A stretch of 49,089 nucleotides of DNA from Chloroflexota bacterium (GTDB lineage Bacteria; Chloroflexota; Dehalococcoidia; Lucifugimonadales; Lucifugimonadaceae): assembly GCA_013204545.1 (NCBI GenBank), contig JABMNN010000057.1:1-49089 (forward strand), written 5' to 3'. The position numbers and the translations under genes are program-made. Below the pieces are notes generated by a model. The model was not told the origin of the DNA. It saw only the letters and a program-made list of their open reading frames with translations, and did not search any database. Numbering within the stretch: position 1 is the stretch's first letter; every line of letters starts with the position of its first letter. Below are positions 36,332-44,818 of the stretch, piece after piece.

Positions 36332-39300
36332 ATGACGTATTGGGCACGACGACTATTTCTGCTACTTCCGCTGCTAGCTGTATTTGCTGCGACGACAGCT
36401 TCAGCGACGACGGCATATTCGTTTAACTATTCGGTGACTGCGACCGGAACGCAGACGGTTACGACTGCGCCGGATCAATCGTTTATTTGGACGGTTGACG
36501 GAGCTGCGAACGAGAACTGGGTTTCGAGCAGTTCAATTACGTTTCCTATTTCGATATCTGGCCCCGCGCAGATAGACACTTATCACATATATCCGGATGT
36601 GCCGTATTCAGCGATTACTGGTTTCGCGGTTTCAAATGTTGTAGCTACCGTTACCAACACCACCGCGGGCGGTACAAATGTGTACCCGGTTGGGAGTCAG
36701 ATTTCCGCGATAGTTAAGGGGTATCACGGTCATCACTATTCTGGATATTTTGGGGGAAGTTGGAGTTATTACCCACTCTCACTTGAAGTCAAGGTTTCTT
36801 CGGGCGGAGACAAGTACGAGAGTTGTTCGTCGTGGACAGGGGGTTGTTCTACTACGATCAGAGCCAACGGTACGTATTCGGCTGATTACACGATCTATTT
36901 CAATTCAAATGAGACCACCCCTGTGATCGCTTCGAATGGCGGTGCAGGTGTTGTCAATTTCAACGAGGGCGACAAGGTCATCGATCCCTCAGTGCTTCCT
37001 GTATTCCCGACTCCTAATGGCGGAACTATTTCAGGGCAGTCGTACACCGTTTCTGACGACAGTGCCGTTGTAGTTACATCGTTGGTTGGAACAGCGATTC
37101 ACGCGACAACAGAGGTGCTAGGGACGGCTACGGCTCCATGGCTGGTAACTGAGTCGGGCGTTGGTTCTGTGAGCGAAGGTGAAATCGACATTCCGATCAC
37201 AACTTCTTCTCTTGTTGCGCCCAATGCCGACACGGTCTGGAGTGTGACAGACGATCATTTGCAGATGACAACCTCGATGGTCGGTGCTGACGTATTTGCA
37301 TCTGGTTTGCCCGCACCTGTGGGGTCTGGAAACTCGTTCAACTACACAGTCAGTGGTACTGGCACAGAGACATCTGATCAGTACTCAGATCAGTCGTTTA
37401 ACTGGACCATGAACGGAACGGCAACTGAATCATGGCAGGACCCTGGTAAAGCTTGGCCGGGTTATGCGGCCGGTTCCGGCGGGGCAGTCTATTACACTGG
37501 CGGCTCCTATGCGAACACGGTGACCAAAAGTCATACCGTTGAGGCTCCCGCACCGGGGGTGATCACCGGATTTACTCGAACATCTGTATCGCTAAGTCAC
37601 TCTGAGATCTTGAGCGAAACGATCAATATCGATGGGCAATTGATTGTTTCTATCCGGTACTCGGGGTACATGACCTGCCCTGGTTACACCCCGTGTTACG
37701 CCTCCAACGCCGGTGCACAGGTTTATTACGATCTTGTGGGTTACGACCAGAATCTCGACCCACTGACTGTTACTCAATCGGGCACGGCGACTGTTAATGC
37801 AGGCGAACTCGAAAAAATAGTTGCGAGTGTCACCGATATCATTCCGCTGAATGGTGGGACGCTGTCAGGCGAGACATACACTGTCACACACGATAATGCG
37901 TTAGTTAAGGCGTGGAAATCGGCAACCGATATTGTTGCTACTACCGCAGCGTTTGGTTCGATCACGAGCCCGTGGAGTGGTAGTGAAAGTGGAGCCGAGT
38001 GGGTAAGTCCACTCGATGGACTTAAACTAATCGGAACCACGCCATTGTCGGCTCCTAACGGCGATACATCGCTTTCGGTCAGTAACGACAACGCGAGCGT
38101 AATCACGATTCTCTCGGGAACGACGATTTATGCTCAAGCCGAGAACGATGGGGACGGAATATCGGACTCGGTGGATACTGATCCTCTGGCATTTACGAAC
38201 GATTTTGATGACGGATCGACTACTGGTTCAATTGTTGCTCGTGGTGATCAGACGTTAGTGATCACCGATGCGATCGATCCAGCTGCTGGTGTGCTTATAA
38301 CGGCGTTGGTAGGTGGTGGATTAGCTCCTGCTGAAGTCAGCGTTTCAGGTGGGGCTGGATCGGTACTTCTTGATGCAGGAGACTCGGTCGTCCTGACGAC
38401 GAGTAGTGCCGATATAGAAGTAATTGTTGGCCCTGTCGACGCGATACTTGTGGGTGTCGACGGAACTGTTGCGACTGTGACAGTGCCTGCTGGGAATGCG
38501 GTGATTTTCGATCCTAACACTCTCACAATCACAACTCCTGTTTCAAACCCGGATGTTTTGGTTATTACTGTTGCTGGTGAGCCGGGTAGCCCTGACCACA
38601 TTATTCTGCCTGGGGCACTGGAAATTCTGCCGTCTGTCGTGCCGCCGGTCGTCACGGTGCCAGTTGATTTCAGCATCGAGGCGACGAGTCCAACTGGTGC
38701 TATTGCTGTTTTCGTAGCGACGGCATTTGACGATATTGATGGGCCACTGGTTCCGACCTGTATTCCGGTTTCGGGAACCGAGCTTGCTCTGGGCGTTCAC
38801 ACCGTTACCTGTGAGGCGGTGGATTCAACTCCGCTCACTGGATCGGCTAGCTTCGATATAACTGTGGAAGACACTACACAGCCGAGTATTACGACGCCCA
38901 TAGCTGTTGCATTCGAAAATAACGTTCCTGAAGGTGCAATAGGCGTGGATATTGGTACGGCGACTGCCACCGATTTAGCCGACCCTGCTCCCGTGATAAG
39001 CAACGACGCGCCAATAACGCTCCCGGTTGGCGATACTCTCGTAGTGTGGCGAGCTGAAGATGCTTCAGGGAATTTCATCGAGAGCCCGCAGACAGTTACC
39101 GTGATATGTTCTGCCGGTTCTTATCAGGCTTCGGGCGAAACGGTCTGTACTCTTGCTCCAGCGGGATCATTTGTTCCTTCGGCGGGAGCTACAGCAGCGA
39201 CTCTCTGTGCACCAGGTTTTTACCAGTCGCTTACGGGCCAGATAAGTTGTGACCCTGCTCCAGCGGGTTCATTTGTTCCAGTGACAGGCGCATCGGTTGC

Positions 39301-41056
39301 GATCTTGTGTGCGCCTGGTACTTATCAATCGATTACGGGCCAGATCGTATGTTTGGATTCACCGGCAGGATCATTCGCACCAATATCGGGCGCTTCGGCT
39401 GCGACCTTGTGTGCTCCTGGCACTTACCAGCCTGACATCGGTCAAGTGGTATGTTTGGATTCACCGGCAGGATCGTTCGTGCCAGTATCGGGCGCTTCGG
39501 TGGCGACTTTGTGTGCGCCGGGTACTTACCAACCTGACATCGGCCAGATCGTATGTTTGGATTCACCGGCAGGATCGTTCGTGCCAGTATCTGGTGCGAT
39601 AGCCGCTGACCTGTGTGCGCCGGGTACTTACCAATCGCTTACCGGACAGATCGTCTGTCTCGATTCACCAGCCGGATCGTTTGTCCCCGGTTTTGGTGCA
39701 TCTATGGCGACGTTGTGTGCCCCCGGCACCTATCAGTCGCTGAGTGGCACGACATTTTGTGACCTCGCTCCATCCGGATCGTTTGTTCCAGTATTGGGCG
39801 CTTCGGCGGCAACGCTGTGTGCGCCGGGTAGCTTCCAGCCTTCATTTGGTCAGATCGTTTGTAATGAAGCTCCAATTGGTACTTATGTGAGTGTTTTCGG
39901 GGCGACCTCGACAACTGCCTGTGGCACTGGCTTAACAACTCTTACGGTTGGATCGACATCAAGTACGGATTGTGTGGACATTGTTCCACCGGTTTTGAGT
40001 ATTTCCGGAAGTTTCACAGTTGAAGGAAATACCGTTGGGGGCGCAAATGTTGTGTTACCGCCAGCGACGGCAACGGATATCGTAGATCCGGCACCGGGCG
40101 TGAGTTGTGACCTTAGTTCCGGGTACTTCTTGCTCGGTGCTCACACCGTTACTTGCACGGCAACCGATGCGAGTTTGAACGTCGCTCAAGGCAGTTACCT
40201 AGTGACGGTTGTTGATACTACATCGCCTCAATTGTTGGTTCCTTCAGGAATAACCGACCTTGCGAGTAGCTCGGTGGGGACGATTGTCAACTTCCCAGTG
40301 AGCGCATCGGACATCGTCGGTATATTGAGCGGACCAGACTGCACTCCGTTGTCGGGCACCTTGTTTGCAATTGGGACAACTCTGGTTTCATGCAGTGTCA
40401 TTGACACATCGAGTAATTCGACAATTGCATCGTTCACAATCACAGTGTTGGGTGGACGATCGTTAATTCAGGCAGCTGCTGACGCGATTGCTCCGTACTC
40501 AGGCGACGATGAACGCTTCCGTAATGCGTTTAGGGATCTAGAAAAGGCACTTGATCTGGGTATCTGGGCCGACGAAGTTCACCCTGACCCGAAGCATGGG
40601 AACAAGGTTTTTGATGAAATTAGAAGTGCGATAGAAGATCTTGAAAAACTGTTGTCACATGATGGTGATGACGATGGCGGCCATGACAAGAAGGGGTACG
40701 ACGATGAGCATGATGATGGCCTGACTGATGCGCAGATAATTGCGATTGAGTCTGCAATCGACAACGTTGTTACTGCTAGCCGAATCTTAGCTAGTACGGC
40801 TATTGCCGACGCTGAGGCTGGGACGACTTTAGATCCAGAAAATCAGCCGAAGGTCAATGCGGAACTGTCGAAAGCTCATGGCTATTTTGCAGATGCAGAA
40901 TCGTCAATAAAACTTGAAGACGTTATCAAGGACTTCAAGAAGGCTTGGGAACATGCCATTAAGGCCATCAAGGAGCAAAACAAGGTTCCTGAAATCGATG
41001 AGGCCGATGAAAGTGACCATGACGGCAGGCAAGACAAGAAAGACAAGAGAGACTGA
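36332..41056 (+). CDS. Giant secreted protein with HYR domains and cysteine repeats
   Basis: 1574 residues. Signal peptide RRLFLLLPLLAVFAATTASA. Two related beta domains open with SFNYSVTATGTQT (~30) and SFNYTVSGTGTET (~335), both followed by a DQSFxWTxxGxA motif. Residues ~600-770 hold a DGDGISDSVDTDP calcium loop and beta strands. Two HYR-like domains (~775-920; GVHTVTCEAVD) follow, then seven 34-residue Cys repeats plus a divergent eighth (~939-1213) resembling GCC2/GCC3 ephrin-receptor-type repeats. Two more HYR-like domains come next (~1215-1370; GAHTVTCTATDAS). The C-terminal ~200 residues are helical and highly charged, with His/Asp-rich DGDDDGGHDKKGYDDEHDD and a final KKDKRD. There is no membrane anchor or sorting signal. 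Start ATG 36332 has GGGGTGA upstream. Function unknown; a surface adhesin or matrix protein is likely. Confidence 0.82.
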   Translation: MTYWARRLFLLLPLLAVFAATTASATTAYSFNYSVTATGTQTVTTAPDQSFIWTVDGAANENWVSSSSITFPISISGPAQIDTYHIYPDVPYSAITGFAVSNVVATVTNTTAGGTNVYPVGSQISAIVKGYHGHHYSGYFGGSWSYYPLSLEVKVSSGGDKYESCSSWTGGCSTTIRANGTYSADYTIYFNSNETTPVIASNGGAGVVNFNEGDKVIDPSVLPVFPTPNGGTISGQSYTVSDDSAVVVTSLVGTAIHATTEVLGTATAPWLVTESGVGSVSEGEIDIPITTSSLVAPNADTVWSVTDDHLQMTTSMVGADVFASGLPAPVGSGNSFNYTVSGTGTETSDQYSDQSFNWTMNGTATESWQDPGKAWPGYAAGSGGAVYYTGGSYANTVTKSHTVEAPAPGVITGFTRTSVSLSHSEILSETINIDGQLIVSIRYSGYMTCPGYTPCYASNAGAQVYYDLVGYDQNLDPLTVTQSGTATVNAGELEKIVASVTDIIPLNGGTLSGETYTVTHDNALVKAWKSATDIVATTAAFGSITSPWSGSESGAEWVSPLDGLKLIGTTPLSAPNGDTSLSVSNDNASVITILSGTTIYAQAENDGDGISDSVDTDPLAFTNDFDDGSTTGSIVARGDQTLVITDAIDPAAGVLITALVGGGLAPAEVSVSGGAGSVLLDAGDSVVLTTSSADIEVIVGPVDAILVGVDGTVATVTVPAGNAVIFDPNTLTITTPVSNPDVLVITVAGEPGSPDHIILPGALEILPSVVPPVVTVPVDFSIEATSPTGAIAVFVATAFDDIDGPLVPTCIPVSGTELALGVHTVTCEAVDSTPLTGSASFDITVEDTTQPSITTPIAVAFENNVPEGAIGVDIGTATATDLADPAPVISNDAPITLPVGDTLVVWRAEDASGNFIESPQTVTVICSAGSYQASGETVCTLAPAGSFVPSAGATAATLCAPGFYQSLTGQISCDPAPAGSFVPVTGASVAILCAPGTYQSITGQIVCLDSPAGSFAPISGASAATLCAPGTYQPDIGQVVCLDSPAGSFVPVSGASVATLCAPGTYQPDIGQIVCLDSPAGSFVPVSGAIAADLCAPGTYQSLTGQIVCLDSPAGSFVPGFGASMATLCAPGTYQSLSGTTFCDLAPSGSFVPVLGASAATLCAPGSFQPSFGQIVCNEAPIGTYVSVFGATSTTACGTGLTTLTVGSTSSTDCVDIVPPVLSISGSFTVEGNTVGGANVVLPPATATDIVDPAPGVSCDLSSGYFLLGAHTVTCTATDASLNVAQGSYLVTVVDTTSPQLLVPSGITDLASSSVGTIVNFPVSASDIVGILSGPDCTPLSGTLFAIGTTLVSCSVIDTSSNSTIASFTITVLGGRSLIQAAADAIAPYSGDDERFRNAFRDLEKALDLGIWADEVHPDPKHGNKVFDEIRSAIEDLEKLLSHDGDDDGGHDKKGYDDEHDDGLTDAQIIAIESAIDNVVTASRILASTAIADAEAGTTLDPENQPKVNAELSKAHGYFADAESSIKLEDVIKDFKKAWEHAIKAIKEQNKVPEIDEADESDHDGRQDKKDKRD
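39146..39859 (+). repeat. Seven 102-base coding tandem repeats
   Basis: Seven in-frame 102-base units, each coding Cys-x3-P-A-G-S-F-V-P...ATLCAPGTYQ...GQIV, i.e. two Cys per unit. Units 3 to 5 are nearly the same at the base level, a sign of recent expansion or gene conversion. A divergent eighth unit starts at 39860. Confidence 0.9.
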
Positions 41057-41096
41057 TCGCCAGCGATCTTTGAGTAACTGAATAGAGCTGTAACTG

Positions 41097-41138
41097 GTAA
41101 AACGCCGACGTGTGATTGAGTCGGCGTTTTACTTTTAA
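41097..41138 (+). terminator. Intrinsic terminator of the giant gene
   Basis: GTAAAACGCCGAC (41097-41109) pairs with GTCGGCGTTTTAC (41120-41132), 10-base loop, followed by TTTT. It lies 40 bases after the stop. Confidence 0.9.
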
Positions 41139-41265
41139 TGGGAGTTATTTAGAGATTCGACACAGGTGGTCGTGGGGGTGAAACAGTTACTTGCCACGGT
41201 TGGGGTTCGAACATACATTTGTGGGTGGTCAAATCCGAGATGCCATCTAGAGGAGCGCAAGCTGT

Positions 41266-41733
41266 ATGTACCGAAAGATATTGGTTCCGATCGACGATAT
41301 TGAATCAGCGGGTCTGGCACTTAGTAACGCCACAGATCTTTCAAAGGCGATAGGTGCAAGCGTGGTGCTTTTGCACGTTGTAACTCCAGATCACCCGCTT
41401 GTGATCGGCGATGAGAGTGTTGCGGGTGTACATGCAGCAGCAGCGATTGTTGAGCAAGCTCGACATGACGAGTCGATTCATTTGGCGGAGCAACAGTCGA
41501 AACTGCAGTCAGTGGTAGACGGGTTAGTTGCGGACGGAATATCAGCTTCTGCCGAGGTAGTTTTGGGTCATGCTCACGAAGAGATAGTGCGAGTTGTGAA
41601 GCATTCGGGGATTGATCTAGTAATTCTTAGCACTCACGGTCGGCGTGGTGTTTCACGGGCACTTCTCGGGAGCGTTGCAGATCAAGTCGTGCATGACGTT
41701 GACGTACCGGTGATGCTCGTAGATCGCTCTTAG
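41266..41733 (+). CDS. Universal stress protein (UspA family)
   Basis: 155 residues, one Usp domain. It opens with YRKILVPIDDIESA and ends VHDVDVPVMLVD. The ATP-binding signature G-2x-G-9x-G(S/T) appears near the end (STHGRRGVSRALLGSVADQVV), so it probably binds ATP. A His-rich VHAAAAIVEQARHDESIHLAEQ loop extends the middle. Usp proteins help survival under starvation or stress. AGGAG lies 11 bases before ATG. Single gene, ended by a strong terminator shared with the convergent rhodanese gene. Confidence 0.94.
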   Translation: MYRKILVPIDDIESAGLALSNATDLSKAIGASVVLLHVVTPDHPLVIGDESVAGVHAAAAIVEQARHDESIHLAEQQSKLQSVVDGLVADGISASAEVVLGHAHEEIVRVVKHSGIDLVILSTHGRRGVSRALLGSVADQVVHDVDVPVMLVDRS

Positions 41734-41821
41734 GCGACTTACGATTCAATATATTTCTGTTGAATCGAGTGTCGCTGCTATTTATTAGCTGCTGATACGA
41801 AGCGGCTATCCAACCGAGTAC

Positions 41822-41857
41822 AAAAAACGCCGACTCAATTCGAGTCGGCGTTTTTTT
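41822..41857. terminator. Bidirectional intrinsic terminator
   Basis: AAAAAACGCCGACTC (41822-41836) with GAGTCGGCGTTTTTT (41842-41856), 5-base loop and T-runs on both strands. It lies between the convergent Usp and rhodanese genes. The core AACGCCGAC/GTCGGCGTT is the same as in the terminator at 41097-41138. Confidence 0.94.
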
Positions 41858-41904
41858 GATTTGCGAATACGTGACGGCTAGTAGCCGATTGCGATCGCAG
41901 GTTA

Positions 41905-42882
41905 TTAGCGAGTAGTGATCGGAAGATCGGTGCGGTTGCCCCACTCGGTCCATGATCCGTCGTAGACCTTCACGGTTGGGTATCCAAGAAGCTCTTGGAG
42001 TACGAACCACGAGTGTGTTGCTCGGACGGCGGTCTGGCAAAGCGTGAAAACGACTTTATCGCCCTGAATGCCTTCACCTTCGTAAATTTCACGTAGTTCA
42101 GCAACAGGAAGGAATTCACCTTCTGCGTTTACAGCTCGATTCCAGTTCACGTTGCTGGCATCGGGAATGTGACCACCGGCAGCGGCTCGAACATCCTTAC
42201 CTGAGAATTCTTCAGGTGAACGTGCGTCACACACGATCTTTGATGGGTCGTCGACCGAAGTCAGGACTTCTTCCCAGTTAGCAATGATGCTGGTGTTTGG
42301 TGCTGCGTTGAACGCGTAGCTTGTGGCGACGATTTCAGGAGCCTCGGTAGAAGTTTCGAGCTTGTGTGCGCTCCAGTAGTTCCACGCGCCATCGAGTAGA
42401 CGGGTGTCGCCGTGGCCGTAAACGTCCAACGCCCAGAGAGCTCGGCTTGACCAGAGGTTGGATGAGCCGTCATAGAACACAACGGTGTCATCTGCTTCGA
42501 TACCTAGCTCAGAAAGAGCAGCCGCAATGTGGTCGGCCGGTGGAAGCATACCTGCTACACCGTTCACGTCTTCCTGCTGGAATACCGTGTTAGGCGTGAG
42601 TCGAACAGCACCAGGAATGTGACCGGCTGCGTAGTCTTCAGCGTTTCGTAGATCTACGATAGCGACCTTTGCGTTATCGAGATTCTCGAGCATCCAGTCG
42701 CTGTTGACCAGCTTTTCAGAAGCTGCGACTGTGTCGGAAGCAACGATTGCAGCGACAGTGGGTTCACTGCTTACTGGTTCCTGTGTTGCTATTTCTTCAG
42801 ACGAACAAGCTGCGATAACCGTGGCAGCGACAACGAGTGCCGACAGTACGATTAATTGCAGAAATTTTGAACGAACAATCAC
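41905..42882 (-). CDS. Double-rhodanese lipoprotein (sulfurtransferase)
   Basis: 325 residues. The start is GTG at 42882 with TAGGAG 7 bases upstream. The signal peptide ends VIAAC, a lipobox, so the enzyme is anchored outside the cytoplasm. Two rhodanese domains follow: the first (~60-185) has DGSSNLWSSR where the active loop would be and no Cys, so it is structural. The second (~200-325) has active-site C282 in TLCQTAVRA, and CDARSPEEFSG upstream. It would take sulfane sulfur from thiosulfate or a persulfide outside the membrane. It is the last gene of the YeeE/YedE - TusA-like - TusA - rhodanese operon, which gives it a role in sulfur uptake or detoxification. Confidence 0.92.
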   Translation of the reverse strand: MIVRSKFLQLIVLSALVVAATVIAACSSEEIATQEPVSSEPTVAAIVASDTVAASEKLVNSDWMLENLDNAKVAIVDLRNAEDYAAGHIPGAVRLTPNTVFQQEDVNGVAGMLPPADHIAAALSELGIEADDTVVFYDGSSNLWSSRALWALDVYGHGDTRLLDGAWNYWSAHKLETSTEAPEIVATSYAFNAAPNTSIIANWEEVLTSVDDPSKIVCDARSPEEFSGKDVRAAAGGHIPDASNVNWNRAVNAEGEFLPVAELREIYEGEGIQGDKVVFTLCQTAVRATHSWFVLQELLGYPTVKVYDGSWTEWGNRTDLPITTR

Positions 42883-42898
42883 ACTTTTTCTCCTAGAA

Positions 42899-43135
42899 CT
42901 AAATTTTGGTTAAGCGCATGCGCCATTCGCCGGCGCCTAACTCATCTATCTCAACTTCGTAACCGCGCTTCATAGCTTGTGGCGGGACCGTCGAAAGTGC
43001 GGGCGGGTGATCGGTGAGAACGTCCAATATCAGGACGCCTTTTTGATCTCCGTCGAGCATTTCGTTTGTCTTCAACATTGGATATGGACAGATTTCTCCG
43101 CGGACATCCAATACAGGTATTTGCTCATCAGCCAT
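42899..43135 (-). CDS. tusA: TusA-family sulfur carrier protein
   Basis: 78 residues, normal length. The CPxP motif at C16-P19 (GEICPYPMLKTNEML) holds the Cys that carries the persulfide sulfur; the C-terminal strand ends WRMRLTKI. GGGAGG 7 bases before ATG. It lies 12 bases after the Cys-less paralogue and 16 bases before the rhodanese lipoprotein. In sulfur-oxidising and thiosulfate-using organisms such TusA proteins pass sulfur from transporters or rhodaneses to cytoplasmic enzymes. Here it is the probable acceptor for sulfur imported by the YeeE/YedE protein. Confidence 0.92.
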   Translation of the reverse strand: MADEQIPVLDVRGEICPYPMLKTNEMLDGDQKGVLILDVLTDHPPALSTVPPQAMKRGYEVEIDELGAGEWRMRLTKI

Positions 43136-43147
43136 ATACGTACCTCC

Positions 43148-43384
43148 CTACTGGTTTTTACCCGCTGATAATTTGATCTGCCAGACGTCTTCGGCTGGCA
43201 TGGACATACGCATCTTCACTCCCACTTTCGCGGCAGCAGATGGAACATATTTGATAATAATTTCTTTATCGGTAGTGAGAACAACTTCGTTGCCTTCAGC
43301 TGCTTTCTCTACTGCCTTGGTCGCCTGTTGCAGATGGTCAGGCATCGGGATGCCACGAAGGTCGATTTCGAGTATTTCGCTCAT
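43148..43384 (-). CDS. TusA-like protein lacking the catalytic cysteine
   Basis: 78 residues, the same length as its TusA neighbour. It opens MSEILEIDLRGIPMPDHLQQATKAV, the place of DVRGEICPYPM in TusA, but has IPMP for CPYP and no Cys anywhere. It cannot carry a persulfide in the known way. The rest keeps the TusA-like beta-alpha-beta pattern (EVVLTTDKEIIIKYVPSAAAKVG). Possible roles: a regulator, a partner or scaffold for the transporter, or a protein binding a different ligand. ATG follows directly after the transporter stop (TAAATG), so translation is coupled. Confidence 0.75.
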   Translation of the reverse strand: MSEILEIDLRGIPMPDHLQQATKAVEKAAEGNEVVLTTDKEIIIKYVPSAAAKVGVKMRMSMPAEDVWQIKLSAGKNQ

Positions 43385-44641
43385 TTATCCGATCCTCTTG
43401 ATGACCTGAGTACCGGTGAATGCACCGGCTGCCATGGCTAATCCGAACACCCATCCTGATAGGGACAATGAAGGAACGGCGGAGAAGAACGCTCCGATTG
43501 TGCAGCCGATCGCAAGGCCGGATGCGTAACCCATCATCACGCCACCGGTGATCGACTGAAAGTAGCGACGTTTCTTTTTTGGCAGGCGAATTTTGAATTC
43601 ACCGGCAAATAGTGCACCGATGAGTGCACCGGGAAGAAGCCCCACGGTAATAGCGAAAGTGTGACCGAGAAGCCCGGGTTCACCTGAGCGACCTGTGCAC
43701 CCGCCGAGAGTTGATAGGCCATCGAGTGTTGGTACATCGACTCCAGCCCAACCGAGTCCGAGTTGCGATGCTCGCATCAGTTCACCGGTCACGCCGAGCG
43801 GCATATGAACGGTGTACATCACGATACCTATTATGCCGAGTACAACTCCACCGATGGCGATAGGCCATCCGCGCTTGAATACTGGGTCGATGGTGGCTCT
43901 TACGCGCTCATCAAAATTTATCGCAGGTGCGATTTTCTTGTTGATGTGAGGCATGAACAACCCATTCTTTAACTCCATGAAAGTTACAAGAAGGTAGATA
44001 GCAACAAGACCGAGGAGAGTTATTACTATGGCGCCGGTGTAGCCGAGATTGGCGACGTTAGGGAACCAGACTTTTGGTTCAGTTGAGATGGTGAAGTTCC
44101 ACCACCAGTTCCAGGTGAGAGTGAGAGCGCCAAGGCCGATTATCACTCCTACTATCGCCACCCACGATGCGATGTAGCCTTCAGCCATTCGGTATAGAGA
44201 GCCGGAGACACAGCCGCCTGCGATTACCATTCCGACACCGAAAAGTAATCCTCCGACTACTACTGATAACCCGACTGGAAGGATGTGTGCTTCGGCAGGG
44301 AGTGTTCCTGATCCTGGGTTCGGCACTATCCAGTGCATGATTGCGGCAAATCCGATCGTCGCAATGCCCATGCCAACGATGATGCCTTTCATGTTGTGAC
44401 CTGATCCGAAAAGGAACAAGTCACGGAAGGCCGAGGCGAAACAGAAGCGTGCTCGTTGGAGGGTGAGCCCGAATGCCGTTGCGAGCATCCAGACGGCCGC
44501 AACTTCACCGTTTTGACGCGAAATAAGGAACGCTACAAGTAGTGTGAGGAATACCACGACGAACCCTGCGCGGGTTTGTCTTGAGATTGGTATTAGCGCG
44601 TTCGGTTTGGAGTTCTCTAATGAAAGAGAGTCTGTTGTCAT
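43385..44641 (-). CDS. YeeE/YedE-family (TsuA-like) sulfur-compound transporter
   Basis: 418 residues, about 10-12 membrane helices. YeeE/YedE marks: LQRARFCFASAFRDLFLFG, GMVIAGGCVSGSLYRMAEGYIASW, STLGGCTGRSGEPG and, near the C-terminus, GYASGLAIGCTIGAFFSAVPSLSLSGWVFGLAMAAGAFTG. The conserved Cys in the GGC, GGCTG and GC motifs line the path by which thiosulfate moves in TsuA as I recall it. It is likely a thiosulfate or related sulfur importer. First gene of the sulfur operon. ATG 44641 has no strong ribosome site. Confidence 0.92.
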   Translation of the reverse strand: MTTDSLSLENSKPNALIPISRQTRAGFVVVFLTLLVAFLISRQNGEVAAVWMLATAFGLTLQRARFCFASAFRDLFLFGSGHNMKGIIVGMGIATIGFAAIMHWIVPNPGSGTLPAEAHILPVGLSVVVGGLLFGVGMVIAGGCVSGSLYRMAEGYIASWVAIVGVIIGLGALTLTWNWWWNFTISTEPKVWFPNVANLGYTGAIVITLLGLVAIYLLVTFMELKNGLFMPHINKKIAPAINFDERVRATIDPVFKRGWPIAIGGVVLGIIGIVMYTVHMPLGVTGELMRASQLGLGWAGVDVPTLDGLSTLGGCTGRSGEPGLLGHTFAITVGLLPGALIGALFAGEFKIRLPKKKRRYFQSITGGVMMGYASGLAIGCTIGAFFSAVPSLSLSGWVFGLAMAAGAFTGTQVIKRIG

Positions 44642-44818
44642 TACCGTACGGTGATTCGTAGTGCCGTGTGCGAGACGGTCGAGACAGTAAACAACCCGGC
44701 CACCCCGGGATTTCTCAATTGTATAAGTGTACGTAATTGGTCAACAATTCGGCAAAGAAATTATTGAAAATTGATGATCATTACGCATGTGTAGTGCTCA
44801 TGCGTGTTGATCGGGCTT

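Noticed and set aside
39146-39859. Regular 102-base repeats as a possible CRISPR-like or non-coding array
   Set aside because: The unit length is a multiple of three, the frame is open throughout and the units code a conserved two-Cys motif; it is a protein repeat.
41199-41213. tRNA T-loop-like GGTTCGAAC string
   Set aside because: The flanking bases do not form a T-stem and no acceptor, D or anticodon arm can be drawn around it.
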